A stretch of 64,000 nucleotides of DNA. Origin: Gemmatimonadaceae bacterium. GTDB taxonomy: Bacteria > Gemmatimonadota > Gemmatimonadetes > Gemmatimonadales > Gemmatimonadaceae. The notes under the pieces are model-generated. The model saw nothing but the letters and a program-made list of their open reading frames with translations, did not search any database and was not told where the DNA came from. A program made the position numbers and the translations under genes. Each line of letters opens with the position of its first letter. The first letter of the stretch is position 1. The DNA is taken from positions 186,001-250,000 of the forward strand of contig DASYSS010000022.1 of assembly GCA_036003045.1 (NCBI GenBank), written 5' to 3'. Below are positions 17,754 to 26,438 of the stretch, piece after piece.

Positions 17754-19306
17754 CGATCGCGCCGGCCGCGCGGCGCAGCGCCCCACCCCGCTGGGGGACC
17801 GCGGTCTCGATCGTGAGCGCGGCCGCGGTGATTCGGCTCGTGTTTGCCGCGGTGCTCCCGGTCTTTCCCGACGAGGCGTACTACTGGGAATGGTCGCGGC
17901 GCCTCGCGCCCGGGTATTTCGATCATCCGCCGATGGTGGCGCTGCTCATCAGGCTCGGGACGTCGATGCTCGGCCCGACGCCGATCGGAATTCGTTTCGG
18001 TTCGATCCTCGCCGGGTGGATCGCGTCGCTGTTCACGATCGGGATGGCGCGTCGAATCGCCGGTGGTGATGCGATGGTCGCGGTTCGAGCCGCGATCATC
18101 ATGAGCGTTCTCCCACTCGCCGCCGCGGGACTCGTGCTCGCTACGCCCGACGCACCGTTGCTGATGGCGACGGCGGCGACGCTCTACTTCGTGCTGCGTG
18201 CCGTCGAGGCAGGGAACGATCTACGACGCTCGCTGGCGTGGTGGACCGCGGCCGGCATTTCACTCGGCGTCGCGTTTCTCTCGAAGTACACGGCCGTGCT
18301 CGTGCCTTTGGGGGTGCTGATCGCGTTCACGACGCGTCCGACGTTGCGTTGGCGGCTCAAGGACTACGGGCCGTATGTCGCGTGTTTGGTCGCGGCGCTG
18401 ATCTTTCTGCCCGTCGTCCTGTGGAACGCGAGGCACGAGTGGGTGTCGTTCGCGTTTCAGTTGCGGCACGGGCTTTCGACGCCGCAGGGATCGGTGCTCG
18501 TGGCGGCATGGAAGCACGAGGGCGATCTGTTCGGCGGGCAGGCCGCTCTCGTTTCGCCGATTCTCTTCGTGCTGATGGGAATCGTCGTCTGGCGATCGTT
18601 CGATCAAACCGCGACCGACTCCGAGCGCGTGCTCGGCGTCGTCGCTCTCGTGTGCTTCGCGTTCTTCGTCGTCAGCGCGTTTCGCCAGCGCGTCGAGCCG
18701 AACTGGCCGGCGACGGCGTACGTGCCGGCAATCGTGCTGCTCGCGCGCCGGCTTCGAACCCGCCGTCGTGAAGTGTGGATCCGCGCGGGCGTCGCGCTGG
18801 GGGGCTTGATGTCGCTCGCGATCTACGCGCAGGGGCTGACACCCATTCTCCCGATTGCTCCATCGCGGGATCCAATCGCGCGGGCGTTCGGCTGGTCGGA
18901 GCTCGCGCGAGCTGCCGACAGCACGCGCACCGCACTGCGCGCCGCGAACAACGCGACGGTGTGGGTCGGCGCCGATCGATATCAGGAGGCGGCCGAGCTC
19001 TCGCTCAACTCACCGGGGCGGGCGCATGCGACGACGTTCGCGACGAATCTCTCGGGGCGCGCGAATCAGTACGACCTGTGGCCACGCTTTCCGGATGTCG
19101 CGCGGCCAGGTGACGCGCTGGTGCTGGTCGTTGACGAATCCGAGGAGACCCACGCGGCCGTCGCTCGGCTCGCGCCGTACTTCACTTCTATAGATCGGGA
19201 TGCCGTAGTTGTATTGCGGCGAGGCTCAGGCGAAATCGGTCGCCGGCGACTGTGGACACTAGTCGGTTGGCGCGGAGGCTGGCCCGTTGTCACCGCGGCC
19301 CACTAA
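17750..19306 (+). CDS. GT39/ArnT-like membrane glycosyltransferase
   Basis: A 518-residue multi-pass membrane protein. The N-terminal signature PDEAYYWEWSRRLAPGYFDHPP carries the acidic catalytic region of dolichyl/undecaprenyl-phosphate-sugar-dependent transferases of the GT39/ArnT group, followed by LATPDAPLLMATAATLYF. About nine to ten hydrophobic helices precede a ~130-residue soluble C-terminal domain. Members move a sugar from a polyprenyl-phosphate carrier onto lipid or protein at the outer face of the inner membrane. The start GTG at 17750 overlaps the PHP stop (GTGA); a very long in-frame extension upstream is antisense to the DUF255 gene and is rejected. The 3' end overlaps the convergent MarR gene by 48 bases. 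Confidence 0.9.
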   Translation: MTIAPAARRSAPPRWGTAVSIVSAAAVIRLVFAAVLPVFPDEAYYWEWSRRLAPGYFDHPPMVALLIRLGTSMLGPTPIGIRFGSILAGWIASLFTIGMARRIAGGDAMVAVRAAIIMSVLPLAAAGLVLATPDAPLLMATAATLYFVLRAVEAGNDLRRSLAWWTAAGISLGVAFLSKYTAVLVPLGVLIAFTTRPTLRWRLKDYGPYVACLVAALIFLPVVLWNARHEWVSFAFQLRHGLSTPQGSVLVAAWKHEGDLFGGQAALVSPILFVLMGIVVWRSFDQTATDSERVLGVVALVCFAFFVVSAFRQRVEPNWPATAYVPAIVLLARRLRTRRREVWIRAGVALGGLMSLAIYAQGLTPILPIAPSRDPIARAFGWSELARAADSTRTALRAANNATVWVGADRYQEAAELSLNSPGRAHATTFATNLSGRANQYDLWPRFPDVARPGDALVLVVDESEETHAAVARLAPYFTSIDRDAVVVLRRGSGEIGRRRLWTLVGWRGGWPVVTAAH

Positions 19307-19852
19307 GGCGCTGTCGATCGGCGCGTTTCCGGCGCGGTGTACCGCGCGGACTCCCTCGAGCAACTTGATGAGCTGTCGCTGCTGCGCTTCGTCGAGGGTG
19401 CCGACGGCGACGTCGTCGGCACGCCGCATTTCCTCGTCGAGCTGCGCGAGCACCTCGAGTCCCTTCGGCGTGATATAGCAGAAAACCTGTCGCCGGTCCG
19501 GTGACGCGCGCTCGCGCCGAGCGAGCCCGGCCTTTTCGAGCTTGTCGAGAAGGCGGGTGATGCCGGGTGCCGCGTGGATCATCCGGTCGCGGATGACGAG
19601 GGTCGGGAGACCGTCCACTCCCGCGCCGCGGAGGATGCGCAGCACGTTGTACTGCTGCACCGTCACGCCCGTCCGTGCGACGACCTGCGCGAAATGCCGC
19701 TCGATGAGGGCCGCAGTGCGCAGAATGCCGACGGTGACTTCCGCCTTGATCGAATGGAAGGGCCGACGCTGGGCGATCTCCGCCTGAAGGCCGTGCGCGT
19801 CTTCGTCTGATTCTGCCGCCACGCCCGCTCCGTCCTGATCGCTCGCTGCCAC
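19259..19852 (-). CDS. MarR-family transcriptional regulator
   Basis: Winged-helix regulator of 197 residues. The core runs from ILRTAALIERHFAQVVARTGVTVQQYNVLRIL through MIHAAPGITRLLDKLEKAGLARRERASPDRRQVFCYITPKGLEVL, the classic MarR helix-turn-helix and DxRxxxxxLT-like wing. I chose GTG at 19852 because a strong GA-rich Shine-Dalgarno (GAGGGGAGGG, 19861-19870 on the complementary strand) sits eight bases upstream; a 120-codon upstream extension has no similarity. About 40 N-terminal residues are acidic and poorly conserved. It is divergent from the TonB-receptor operon and may regulate it. Its 3' end overlaps the GT39 gene. Confidence 0.92.
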   Translation of the reverse strand: MAASDQDGAGVAAESDEDAHGLQAEIAQRRPFHSIKAEVTVGILRTAALIERHFAQVVARTGVTVQQYNVLRILRGAGVDGLPTLVIRDRMIHAAPGITRLLDKLEKAGLARRERASPDRRQVFCYITPKGLEVLAQLDEEMRRADDVAVGTLDEAQQRQLIKLLEGVRAVHRAGNAPIDSALVGRGDNGPASAPTD

Positions 19853-19898
19853 GTCCGGCCCTCCCCTCGTCAGTTGCGCCGTAGCGGATGATAGAGCG

Positions 19899-19926
19899 TT
19901 GACAGGGGAGGCGCGAGGTCTAAAAG
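19899..19926 (+). promoter_or_regulatory. Sigma-70-type promoter candidate for the TonB-receptor operon
   Basis: A perfect -35 hexamer TTGACA (19899-19904), a 16-base spacer, then TAAAAG (4 of 6 matches). It lies 85 bases upstream of the receptor start and within 50 bases of the divergent MarR start. A CTCCCCT/AGGGGAG inverted repeat (19861-19867 and 19904-19910) overlaps it. Confidence 0.5.
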
Positions 19927-20011
19927 CGAGTTTCGACCGCTTACCGAGCCGTTTGCGCGGTTCACCGAAAAGTTGGCGACGTGCGCGGACCGCGGCCGTA
20001 GGGTAATCGGC

Positions 20012-22225
20012 ATGAAGACCTACGCAACTCTCCCCCTGATTGTGGCCGTCGGGGCCATCTCGCCGACCTTCGCTCCCGCCCAGCAGCCCTCCTCGCCAGC
20101 CGCGGCGCACGTGCTGCGCGGCACGGTGACGGCTTCCGGCGCCCCCGTGCGCGGTGCCGACGTCTTTCTCCTCGAGTCGCTCGACGGCGCGACGACCGAC
20201 ACTGCGGGACACTTTTCAATACGCACCAGGGCGGCCGGCTCGGTCACCGTCGTCGTGCGACGAATCGGCTTCGCGCCGGCGAATCTCGTCGTCCCGGTCG
20301 ATACGACCGATGCGGTGGCGCTCGCGCTGAGTCCTGAAACGGCGATCCTCATGCCGATCACGGTGCAGGCGGGTGCCTACACGGCGGGAAACGAGCGTGG
20401 CGCGACGCTCACGGCGCTCGAGGTGGTGACCACGCCCGGCGCCACCGCCGACATCGCGCGCGCGATACAGACGCTCCCGGGCGTCCAGAACGTCGACGAA
20501 GGCACGGGACTGTTCGTGCGCGGCGGCGACGTGAGCGAGACGAAGGTCCTGCTCAACAACACCGTGATGCTGTCGCCGTACAACTATCAAACACCGACCG
20601 GCAACTACACGGTCACGGTGAATCCGTTCTTGCTCGACGGCATCTTCTTCTCGTCGGGTGGGTTCGGCGCGCGGTACGGAAACATTCTGTCTGGTGTGGC
20701 GGACTTGCGCACGGCAGGGCGGCCGGTGCAGAGCAGCGAAACGGTCGTCGCCGGCTTGGCGAGCGTCTCGTCCGGGGCCGACCTCGCGCTCTCGCACGGA
20801 CTCACCGTGCACGCGACGGCGGGGCACAGCGATCTCCGATACCTATTCGACGTCAACGGATCGACGCGCAGCTATTCACCAGTTCCAAACGGCAACGACT
20901 TCAGCGGCAGCGTCATCTACGACTATTCGCCGACGGGGCAGATCAAGACGTTCGCCATCGATCGCTCGAATGCATTGGGCATCGAGGTCTCGGATCCGTC
21001 GTACGCGGGCGGCTACTTCGCGGACGTGAAGAGCCGGATGTTCACGGCAGGGTGGACCGACCTGTTCGGTTCCTTCGCGCCGACGGTGAGCGTGTCGTAC
21101 TCCACCGCCCGCCGCAGCGAGCAGTACGGCGTGTTCGACCTCGGCACCGAGGAACGCTGGACGCAAGTCTTCACGCAGACGACGTGGAGCCCGCGCGGCG
21201 AGATCGGCTTCCGCGTCGGCGGCGACGCCGACTGGCGCAACTCGCGCTTCAGCGGCTCCATCCCGCTCTCGTTCACCGACGTCGCGCCGGGGGCGCGTCG
21301 AACCTTGTTCGACGCCCCCATAGACGGCATCCACAGCGGTGTGTTCGCCGAGGCAGATTGGCGCGCGCTCGAGAATCTGCGGCTCATCGCCGGTACACGC
21401 AGCGACTACGCGTCGCTCACGAAGGTCCGCACGGTCGACCCACGAGTCTCCGCCGCCTACGAGCTCGGCGCCGCGACGATCACCGCGGCCCTCGGGGTCT
21501 ATCACCAAGTGCCTGATCCCCTGTACATGTCGCCGACGGTGGGGCTTCCCGGCGCGCCGCCGGAGCGCGCGCTCCAGTCGGTGTTGGGAACGCAGATCGG
21601 AAGCGGCAACGAGGTCGCGCGCGTCGAACTGTACGACAAGCGGTATGAGGACCTGATCGGACTGACGCGCGACAATCGCACGGCCGTCGGCGGCGGAACC
21701 GGAGTCGCGCGTGGTGCCGACGTCTTCGTGAAGCATCGGATCTGGCCGTTTTTCACCGCGCGCATGAGCTACAGCTACGTACACTCGTGGCGCACGGATG
21801 CCGGCACGGGCGTCCAAGCGCCGGCGCCGTTCGACATCACCAATTCGCTGACACTCGTGTTCGACCAGTCGCTGCCGAAAGGATGGAGCGTGAGCTTCGC
21901 GTGGCGCTACGCGACGGGCAAGCCGTTCACGCCAATCACCGGCGCGACGTTCGATCCCACGACGCACGTGTACCTCCCGCAATACGCGGCACCGCAGAGC
22001 GGCCGTCTCCCACCAGAAAAGAAGTTCGACGTCGCGATGTCGCGCGTGACGCGGGTTCCCGGCAACAACCAGCTCGTCTACTTCGTCTCGCTCGACAACG
22101 TGTTCGACCGCACGAATCTCTACGAGTACACCTACACCAGCGACTATTCGCGTCGCATTCCAGTCCGGAGCCTGTTCAACCGCTCGCTCTACTTCGGCGC
22201 CTCCCTCACCCACATCCGAGGCTGA
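20012..22225 (+). CDS. TonB-dependent receptor with carboxypeptidase-like N-terminal domain
   Basis: Outer-membrane receptor of 737 residues. A signal peptide (cleavage near PAQ, residue 25) is followed by a CarboxypepD_reg-like beta-sandwich (HVLRGTVTASGAPVRGADVFLLESLDGATTDTAGHFSI). A plug domain comes next (IARAIQTLPGVQNVDEGTGLFVRGGDVSETKVLLNN), then a beta-barrel that ends in an aromatic-rich strand (SLYFGASLTHIRG). No obvious TonB box is seen. This start gives the signal peptide; an upstream in-frame start at 19973 does not. The barrel is shorter than siderophore receptors. Substrate is unknown. It heads an apparent operon with a TPR protein and a LytS/LytTR pair. Confidence 0.88.
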   Translation: MKTYATLPLIVAVGAISPTFAPAQQPSSPAAAHVLRGTVTASGAPVRGADVFLLESLDGATTDTAGHFSIRTRAAGSVTVVVRRIGFAPANLVVPVDTTDAVALALSPETAILMPITVQAGAYTAGNERGATLTALEVVTTPGATADIARAIQTLPGVQNVDEGTGLFVRGGDVSETKVLLNNTVMLSPYNYQTPTGNYTVTVNPFLLDGIFFSSGGFGARYGNILSGVADLRTAGRPVQSSETVVAGLASVSSGADLALSHGLTVHATAGHSDLRYLFDVNGSTRSYSPVPNGNDFSGSVIYDYSPTGQIKTFAIDRSNALGIEVSDPSYAGGYFADVKSRMFTAGWTDLFGSFAPTVSVSYSTARRSEQYGVFDLGTEERWTQVFTQTTWSPRGEIGFRVGGDADWRNSRFSGSIPLSFTDVAPGARRTLFDAPIDGIHSGVFAEADWRALENLRLIAGTRSDYASLTKVRTVDPRVSAAYELGAATITAALGVYHQVPDPLYMSPTVGLPGAPPERALQSVLGTQIGSGNEVARVELYDKRYEDLIGLTRDNRTAVGGGTGVARGADVFVKHRIWPFFTARMSYSYVHSWRTDAGTGVQAPAPFDITNSLTLVFDQSLPKGWSVSFAWRYATGKPFTPITGATFDPTTHVYLPQYAAPQSGRLPPEKKFDVAMSRVTRVPGNNQLVYFVSLDNVFDRTNLYEYTYTSDYSRRIPVRSLFNRSLYFGASLTHIRG

Positions 22226-22227
22226 CC

Positions 22228-22974
22228 ATGATTCGCCGACTGATGCTTTCGTCCGCTCTCGCCGCGCTCTACGTACCTCCGCTCGCCGCGCAGGGCAGCG
22301 CACCCGCCAAGTGGGCCGACACGATCGCCGCGGAAATCGAGAAGGCGCAGATCGCCGGCGACACCGCGGCGCTCTCCGCGGCAGTGGCGCTTGCGTCGCG
22401 CGTCGCCATCGCCTACCCGAACGACGGTCTCATTCTCCACTACCAGGGCTATGCGCTCTATCGACAGGCACTGATGCAGCAACAACATCAAGACGCGTCG
22501 CCCACCTTCGAGCGCGCGCGTGACATTCTCACGAAGTCGTTGAACGCGAGAATCCTGCCCGAAACCCACATTCTGTTGTCGGCTGTCGACGGGCAGCTCA
22601 TCGCACGAAATCCGTCGCGCGCCATGGAGCTCGGCATGCAATCACAGGCGTCGACGACCTCGGCGCTGCGCAGCGGACCGGCGAACCCGCGCGTCTGGCT
22701 AGTCCGCGGACAGGGGGCGATGTTCACTCCCGCGGAGTACGGCGGCGGATTGGACGTCGCCGAGGAATACCTGAAACGCGCGGTCGAGTTGTTCGCGTCC
22801 GATTCGCCGAAACCGGGCGAGCCGGCGTGGGGGAAAGCCGAGGCCTACGTGTGGCTCGGTCAGGTCTACGAGAAGAAGGGCGACAAGGCGACGGCAGCCG
22901 ACATGTACAAGAAGGCGGTCGAAATCAGCCCGAACTATCGATGGGCGCAGTGGCTCGCGTCCGCGCTCAAATAA
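22228..22974 (+). CDS. Exported TPR-like protein
   Basis: A 248-residue protein with a signal peptide (MIRRLMLSSALAALYVPPLAAQG) two bases after the receptor stop, so almost certainly co-translated with it. The mature part is all-helical with TPR-like repeats: an early pair (ADTIAAEIEKAQIAGDTAALSAAVALASRVAIAYPNDGLILHYQGYALYRQA) and a clear C-terminal TPR (KAEAYVWLGQVYEKKGDKATAADMYKKAVEISPNYRWAQW). It probably acts in the periplasm as a binding partner of the receptor (inference). Confidence 0.8.
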   Translation: MIRRLMLSSALAALYVPPLAAQGSAPAKWADTIAAEIEKAQIAGDTAALSAAVALASRVAIAYPNDGLILHYQGYALYRQALMQQQHQDASPTFERARDILTKSLNARILPETHILLSAVDGQLIARNPSRAMELGMQSQASTTSALRSGPANPRVWLVRGQGAMFTPAEYGGGLDVAEEYLKRAVELFASDSPKPGEPAWGKAEAYVWLGQVYEKKGDKATAADMYKKAVEISPNYRWAQWLASALK

Positions 22975-22994
22975 CGACAATCCGGACGAACACA

Positions 22995-24134
22995 ATGGAG
23001 AAATCCAACTCTTCTCGTCGCGCGCTCGGCGGCTACGCGTGGTGGATCTACGCCGCGGCGTGGGTTCCGTTCGCCGGCTTCTATGCCCTGGCACTGACGA
23101 CGACGAAAACGTTGCCGCCGGAGCGCGCGCTCATCGCCGGATTCTTCTACGTCGTTCCGATCGCGCTGTTCGGAATCGGCGTCTGGTGGTTGTCCGGTCT
23201 CCTCGAGCGGCGGCGGGCAAACGCCCTGACGATCGTCCTCGTGCACGTGGTCGTCGGCGCCACAATCGCGTTCGCGTGGCTCGGCATCGAAGTCGCACAA
23301 ATCGCCGCACAGACCGGCTTCTCGGGCGCGTGGGCGGCCGCGCAGGCGTTCGCCGGCTTCCAGGTGCTCGACGGCTTCTTCGTCTACTGCGTGCTCGCCG
23401 CGGGCTCGCACGCGATCCGCTTCGCCCGGAGTCTTCGCGAAGAGCAGGCCCGCGCCGCTCGCGCCGACGCGCTTCGTATGCGCGCCGAGTTGGCGGCCCT
23501 GCGCGGCCAGCTCAACCCGCATTTTCTCTTCAACACCCTGCACACGCTCACCGCGCTCGTCTCGCGCGAGCCGAACACCGCCGAGCACGCGCTCGAGCGC
23601 TTCGGCGACATGCTCCGCTACGTGTTGGACGTCAAGCGCGCCGCGCGTGAGGACGTCACGTTGGCCGAGGAGCTGCGATTCGTGCGCGACTATCTCTCGC
23701 TCGAGCAGCTGCGGCTGGGTGACCGGTTGCGAGTCGTGGAGCGGATCGATCCCGACGCCCTCGACTGCGTGATTCCGTCGCTCACGTTGCAGCCGTTGGT
23801 CGAAAACGCGATCAAGCACGCCGTCGCACCGCGCGTGCAGGGTGGAACGATCGAGCTGGCCGCGGCGCTCGACGACGATTCGCTCATGCTCGAAGTGCGC
23901 GACGACGGCCCGGGAGCGAACAAGCCCGACGTCGACGCGGCGGTCGGAATGGGATTGCGCGCCGTGCGCCAGCGGCTCGAGACGCGTTACGGCATCGACG
24001 CGTCGTTCTCGATCACGACCGCGCCGCGCGAAGGCTTCGCCGTGCGTGTGTCGATCCCCGCGCACGTCGGCACGGTTCTGATGCCCGCGCCGAGCCTCGC
24101 GCCGCCACGCGAAGGGACGACCATTCCCGCATGA
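22995..24134 (+). CDS. LytS/YehU-type membrane histidine kinase
   Basis: A 379-residue sensor kinase of the His_kinase (LytS/YpdA) family. Four hydrophobic helices cover residues ~14-150 (WWIYAAAWVPFAGFYALAL; FFYVVPIALFGIGVWWLSG; ALTIVLVHVVVGATIAFAWL; GFQVLDGFFVYCVLAAGS). A coiled linker follows, then the phosphoacceptor motif LNPHFLFNTLHTL with His176. The ATPase domain shows LVENAIKHA and DDGPGAN. There is no periplasmic sensor domain, so the signal is probably sensed in or near the membrane. The stop overlaps the LytTR regulator start as ATGA. Confidence 0.95.
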   Translation: MEKSNSSRRALGGYAWWIYAAAWVPFAGFYALALTTTKTLPPERALIAGFFYVVPIALFGIGVWWLSGLLERRRANALTIVLVHVVVGATIAFAWLGIEVAQIAAQTGFSGAWAAAQAFAGFQVLDGFFVYCVLAAGSHAIRFARSLREEQARAARADALRMRAELAALRGQLNPHFLFNTLHTLTALVSREPNTAEHALERFGDMLRYVLDVKRAAREDVTLAEELRFVRDYLSLEQLRLGDRLRVVERIDPDALDCVIPSLTLQPLVENAIKHAVAPRVQGGTIELAAALDDDSLMLEVRDDGPGANKPDVDAAVGMGLRAVRQRLETRYGIDASFSITTAPREGFAVRVSIPAHVGTVLMPAPSLAPPREGTTIPA

Positions 24135-24874
24135 AGACGCGCGCCGTCATCGTCGAAGACGAGCCGATCGCGCGGGCGCAGCTGCGGGATCTGGTGAGCG
24201 ACGTGGACTGGATTCACTGCGTCGGCGAGGCGGCCGACGGCCTCACCGCCGTCTCGGTCATCGAGTCGACTCGCCCCGATCTCGTCTTTCTCGACATCGA
24301 GATGCCGGAGCTCGACGGACTGGGCGTGCTGCGCCGCATCACGTGCGATCCGGCGGTCGTGTTCACGACGGCGTACGACAAGTTCGCCGTCGCCGCGTTC
24401 GAGCTGGAGGCGATCGACTATTTATTGAAGCCGTTCGGTCGAGATCGCCTGTACGCCGCGCTGGATCGCGTGAAGCGCGCGGTACGAGGCGACGGCGACG
24501 TGCCGGTCACGCATCGTGCGCACGAGGCGATCGAGCAGCGCGACCGCTGGCTCACGCGAATCTTCGTGCGCGACCGCGGCCGCCTGGTGCCGATCGCCGC
24601 CGCCGACATCGAGCGGCTCGAGGCCGACGACGACTACGTCGCCGTGCACAGCCGGGGGCGGCGCTATCTCGTCTACCTCGGCATGAACGAGTTCGAGGCG
24701 CGCCTCGACCCCGACCGCTTTCGCCGCATCCATCGTTCGCACATCGTGAACCTCGACCACGTCGCGTCGTTGTCGCCGGCCGAGGGAATGCGCTATGAAG
24801 TCGTCATGCGCGACGGAGCGAAGATTCTAGCCAGTCGGACGCGGTCACGAGAGTTGAGGGGACTGGCCATTTAA
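24131..24874 (+). CDS. LytTR-family response regulator
   Basis: A 247-residue response regulator. The receiver domain starts AVIVEDEPIARAQL, with phosphoacceptor Asp55 in LVFLDIEMPELDG, TTAYDKFAVAAF and the Lys in YLLKPF. The C-terminal LytTR domain (FVRDRGRLVPIAAADIERLEADDDYVAVHSRGRRYLV through FRRIHRSHIVNLDHV) binds DNA by beta strands. It pairs with the LytS-type kinase immediately upstream and closes the operon; a terminator follows 2 bases after the stop. Confidence 0.96.
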   Translation: MKTRAVIVEDEPIARAQLRDLVSDVDWIHCVGEAADGLTAVSVIESTRPDLVFLDIEMPELDGLGVLRRITCDPAVVFTTAYDKFAVAAFELEAIDYLLKPFGRDRLYAALDRVKRAVRGDGDVPVTHRAHEAIEQRDRWLTRIFVRDRGRLVPIAAADIERLEADDDYVAVHSRGRRYLVYLGMNEFEARLDPDRFRRIHRSHIVNLDHVASLSPAEGMRYEVVMRDGAKILASRTRSRELRGLAI

Positions 24875-24876
24875 GT

Positions 24877-24917
24877 GGGACGAGTGCGGGGCACCTCGCC
24901 TCCGCACTCGTCCCTTT
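24877..24917 (+). terminator. Terminator hairpin after the LytTR regulator
   Basis: A perfect 13-base-pair stem (24877-24889 with 24902-24914) and 12-base loop, followed by TTT. It ends the receptor-LytS-LytTR operon and may also serve the convergent FAD oxidoreductase gene, although the T-tract is short. Confidence 0.7.
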
Positions 24918-24959
24918 GAGTGTTCCAGGTCTCCGCACGCCGCCTCCGCCCCCGGCACA

Positions 24960-26327
24960 CTACCCCGGCGGAATATTCTGGTTGGTTCGGAACAGGTTCG
25001 TCGGATCGTACTTGCGCTTGATCTCGGCGAGCCGCGCGAACTTCGTCGGGCTGAACGACGCGCGCACGCGATCCGGACTTTCGCCGGCACCGATGTAGTT
25101 CACGTACACCGTCCCCGTGCCGAACGGCTTTACCGCATCCGACGTCGCGCGCGCCCACTGTACGTTCGGTTCGGCGTCGAGCGGCGTCACCCATCGCGAC
25201 ACGATCACCATGTTGTAGGCCGCGTCACGCTGGTCGAACGCGGTGGCGTCGACGGGAACGCGCTTCACCGCGCCGCCGAACTGCTCGATGAGCAGCGCGC
25301 TGAGCGGTGACTTCACGTTCTTGAACGCCGCGACGAGCGAGTCGATCAACTCGTCGGGGAGCTGGGCGGCGAACTCGGAGCGCCAGTGCACTTGCAGTCC
25401 CGACGGGAATCCGGCGTCGAGCATCGACTGCAGGGCGGTGTAGGGGATCGGCCCCACCTCACCCGCGATTGGCGAACCGAACGATCGAATCGCGGCGATC
25501 GCTTTCTCGCCGTCCTTCATCGGACCGTTGTAGCACATGGCCAGGGCGACGACCGGCATGCCGTCCGGCGTGTGCATCATGGCCGCGAACACGGTGAGCT
25601 CGTCGGGCGCGGTGCGCGTCACGTCCCGATAGAGACGCAGTACGTCGCGCGCGCGTGAGACGGGATAGATCAGCATCCCACCGAGCACGGTGGACACTTC
25701 GTGCAGCTGGAACTCGAACGTCGTGACGACGCCGAAGTTGCCGCCGCCGCCGCGCAGCGCCCAGAAGAGCTCCGGGTTTTCGCTCGCGCTCGCGCGCAAC
25801 ACACGTCCGTCGGCCGTGACGACCTCCGCGCCCACGATGTTGTCACAAGCGAGTCCATAGCTCCGCATCAACCAACCGAGACCTCCTCCGAGCGTGAGTC
25901 CCGCGATGCCGGTGGTGGATACCGCGCCGCCGGTGGCGGCGAGTCCGTGCTCGGTGGTCGCCTGATCGAAGTCGCCCCACGTCGCGCCGCCGCCGGCGCG
26001 CGCGATCTTGCGCACCGGGTCGACGACGACGTCGCGCATGCCGCGAAGGTCGATTACGAGTCCACCGTCGACGCTCGAGAGCCCGGCCGCGTTGTGACCG
26101 CCGCCGCGCACGGCGAGCGTGAGGTCGTTCGCGCGCGCGAACTTCACGGCGCGCTGAACGTCGGCGACGCTCTTGCAGGTCGCGATGCACGCGGGACGGC
26201 GGTCGATCATGCCGTTCCACACGGCGCGCCGAGCATCGTAGTCCGGAGCGCCGGGAAGAATCACCTCGCCGTCGAATTCCTTGGCGAGGTCGTGAAATGA
26301 GTTTGAGACTACTGATGACGCTGCCAT
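24960..26327 (-). CDS. FAD-linked oxidoreductase (BBE / hydroxynicotine-oxidase-like)
   Basis: A 455-residue member of the vanillyl-alcohol-oxidase/PCMH flavoprotein superfamily. The FAD-binding domain carries VRGGGHNAAG, where the His is the usual covalent FAD attachment site, then GLTLGGGLGWLMRSYGLACDN and ELFWALRGGGGNFGVVTTFEF. A substrate domain and the C-terminal berberine-bridge segment (FARLAEIKRKYDPTNLFRTNQNI) complete it. No signal peptide is seen from ATG 26327; 40 upstream in-frame codons were left out because they lack similarity. Related enzymes oxidise hexoses, nicotine or polyketides; the substrate here is unknown. Confidence 0.92.
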   Translation of the reverse strand: MAASSVVSNSFHDLAKEFDGEVILPGAPDYDARRAVWNGMIDRRPACIATCKSVADVQRAVKFARANDLTLAVRGGGHNAAGLSSVDGGLVIDLRGMRDVVVDPVRKIARAGGGATWGDFDQATTEHGLAATGGAVSTTGIAGLTLGGGLGWLMRSYGLACDNIVGAEVVTADGRVLRASASENPELFWALRGGGGNFGVVTTFEFQLHEVSTVLGGMLIYPVSRARDVLRLYRDVTRTAPDELTVFAAMMHTPDGMPVVALAMCYNGPMKDGEKAIAAIRSFGSPIAGEVGPIPYTALQSMLDAGFPSGLQVHWRSEFAAQLPDELIDSLVAAFKNVKSPLSALLIEQFGGAVKRVPVDATAFDQRDAAYNMVIVSRWVTPLDAEPNVQWARATSDAVKPFGTGTVYVNYIGAGESPDRVRASFSPTKFARLAEIKRKYDPTNLFRTNQNIPPG

Positions 26328-26438
26328 GGGAGGCCTATTAGCCGGGGAGATCCTCGATGTAGATACGCAGCCCGCCGCGGCGAGCGGACATCGCTCGCGG
26401 CGCGTCCGGGGTTGCCTTCGCCGCGCAGATTTCGCCGC

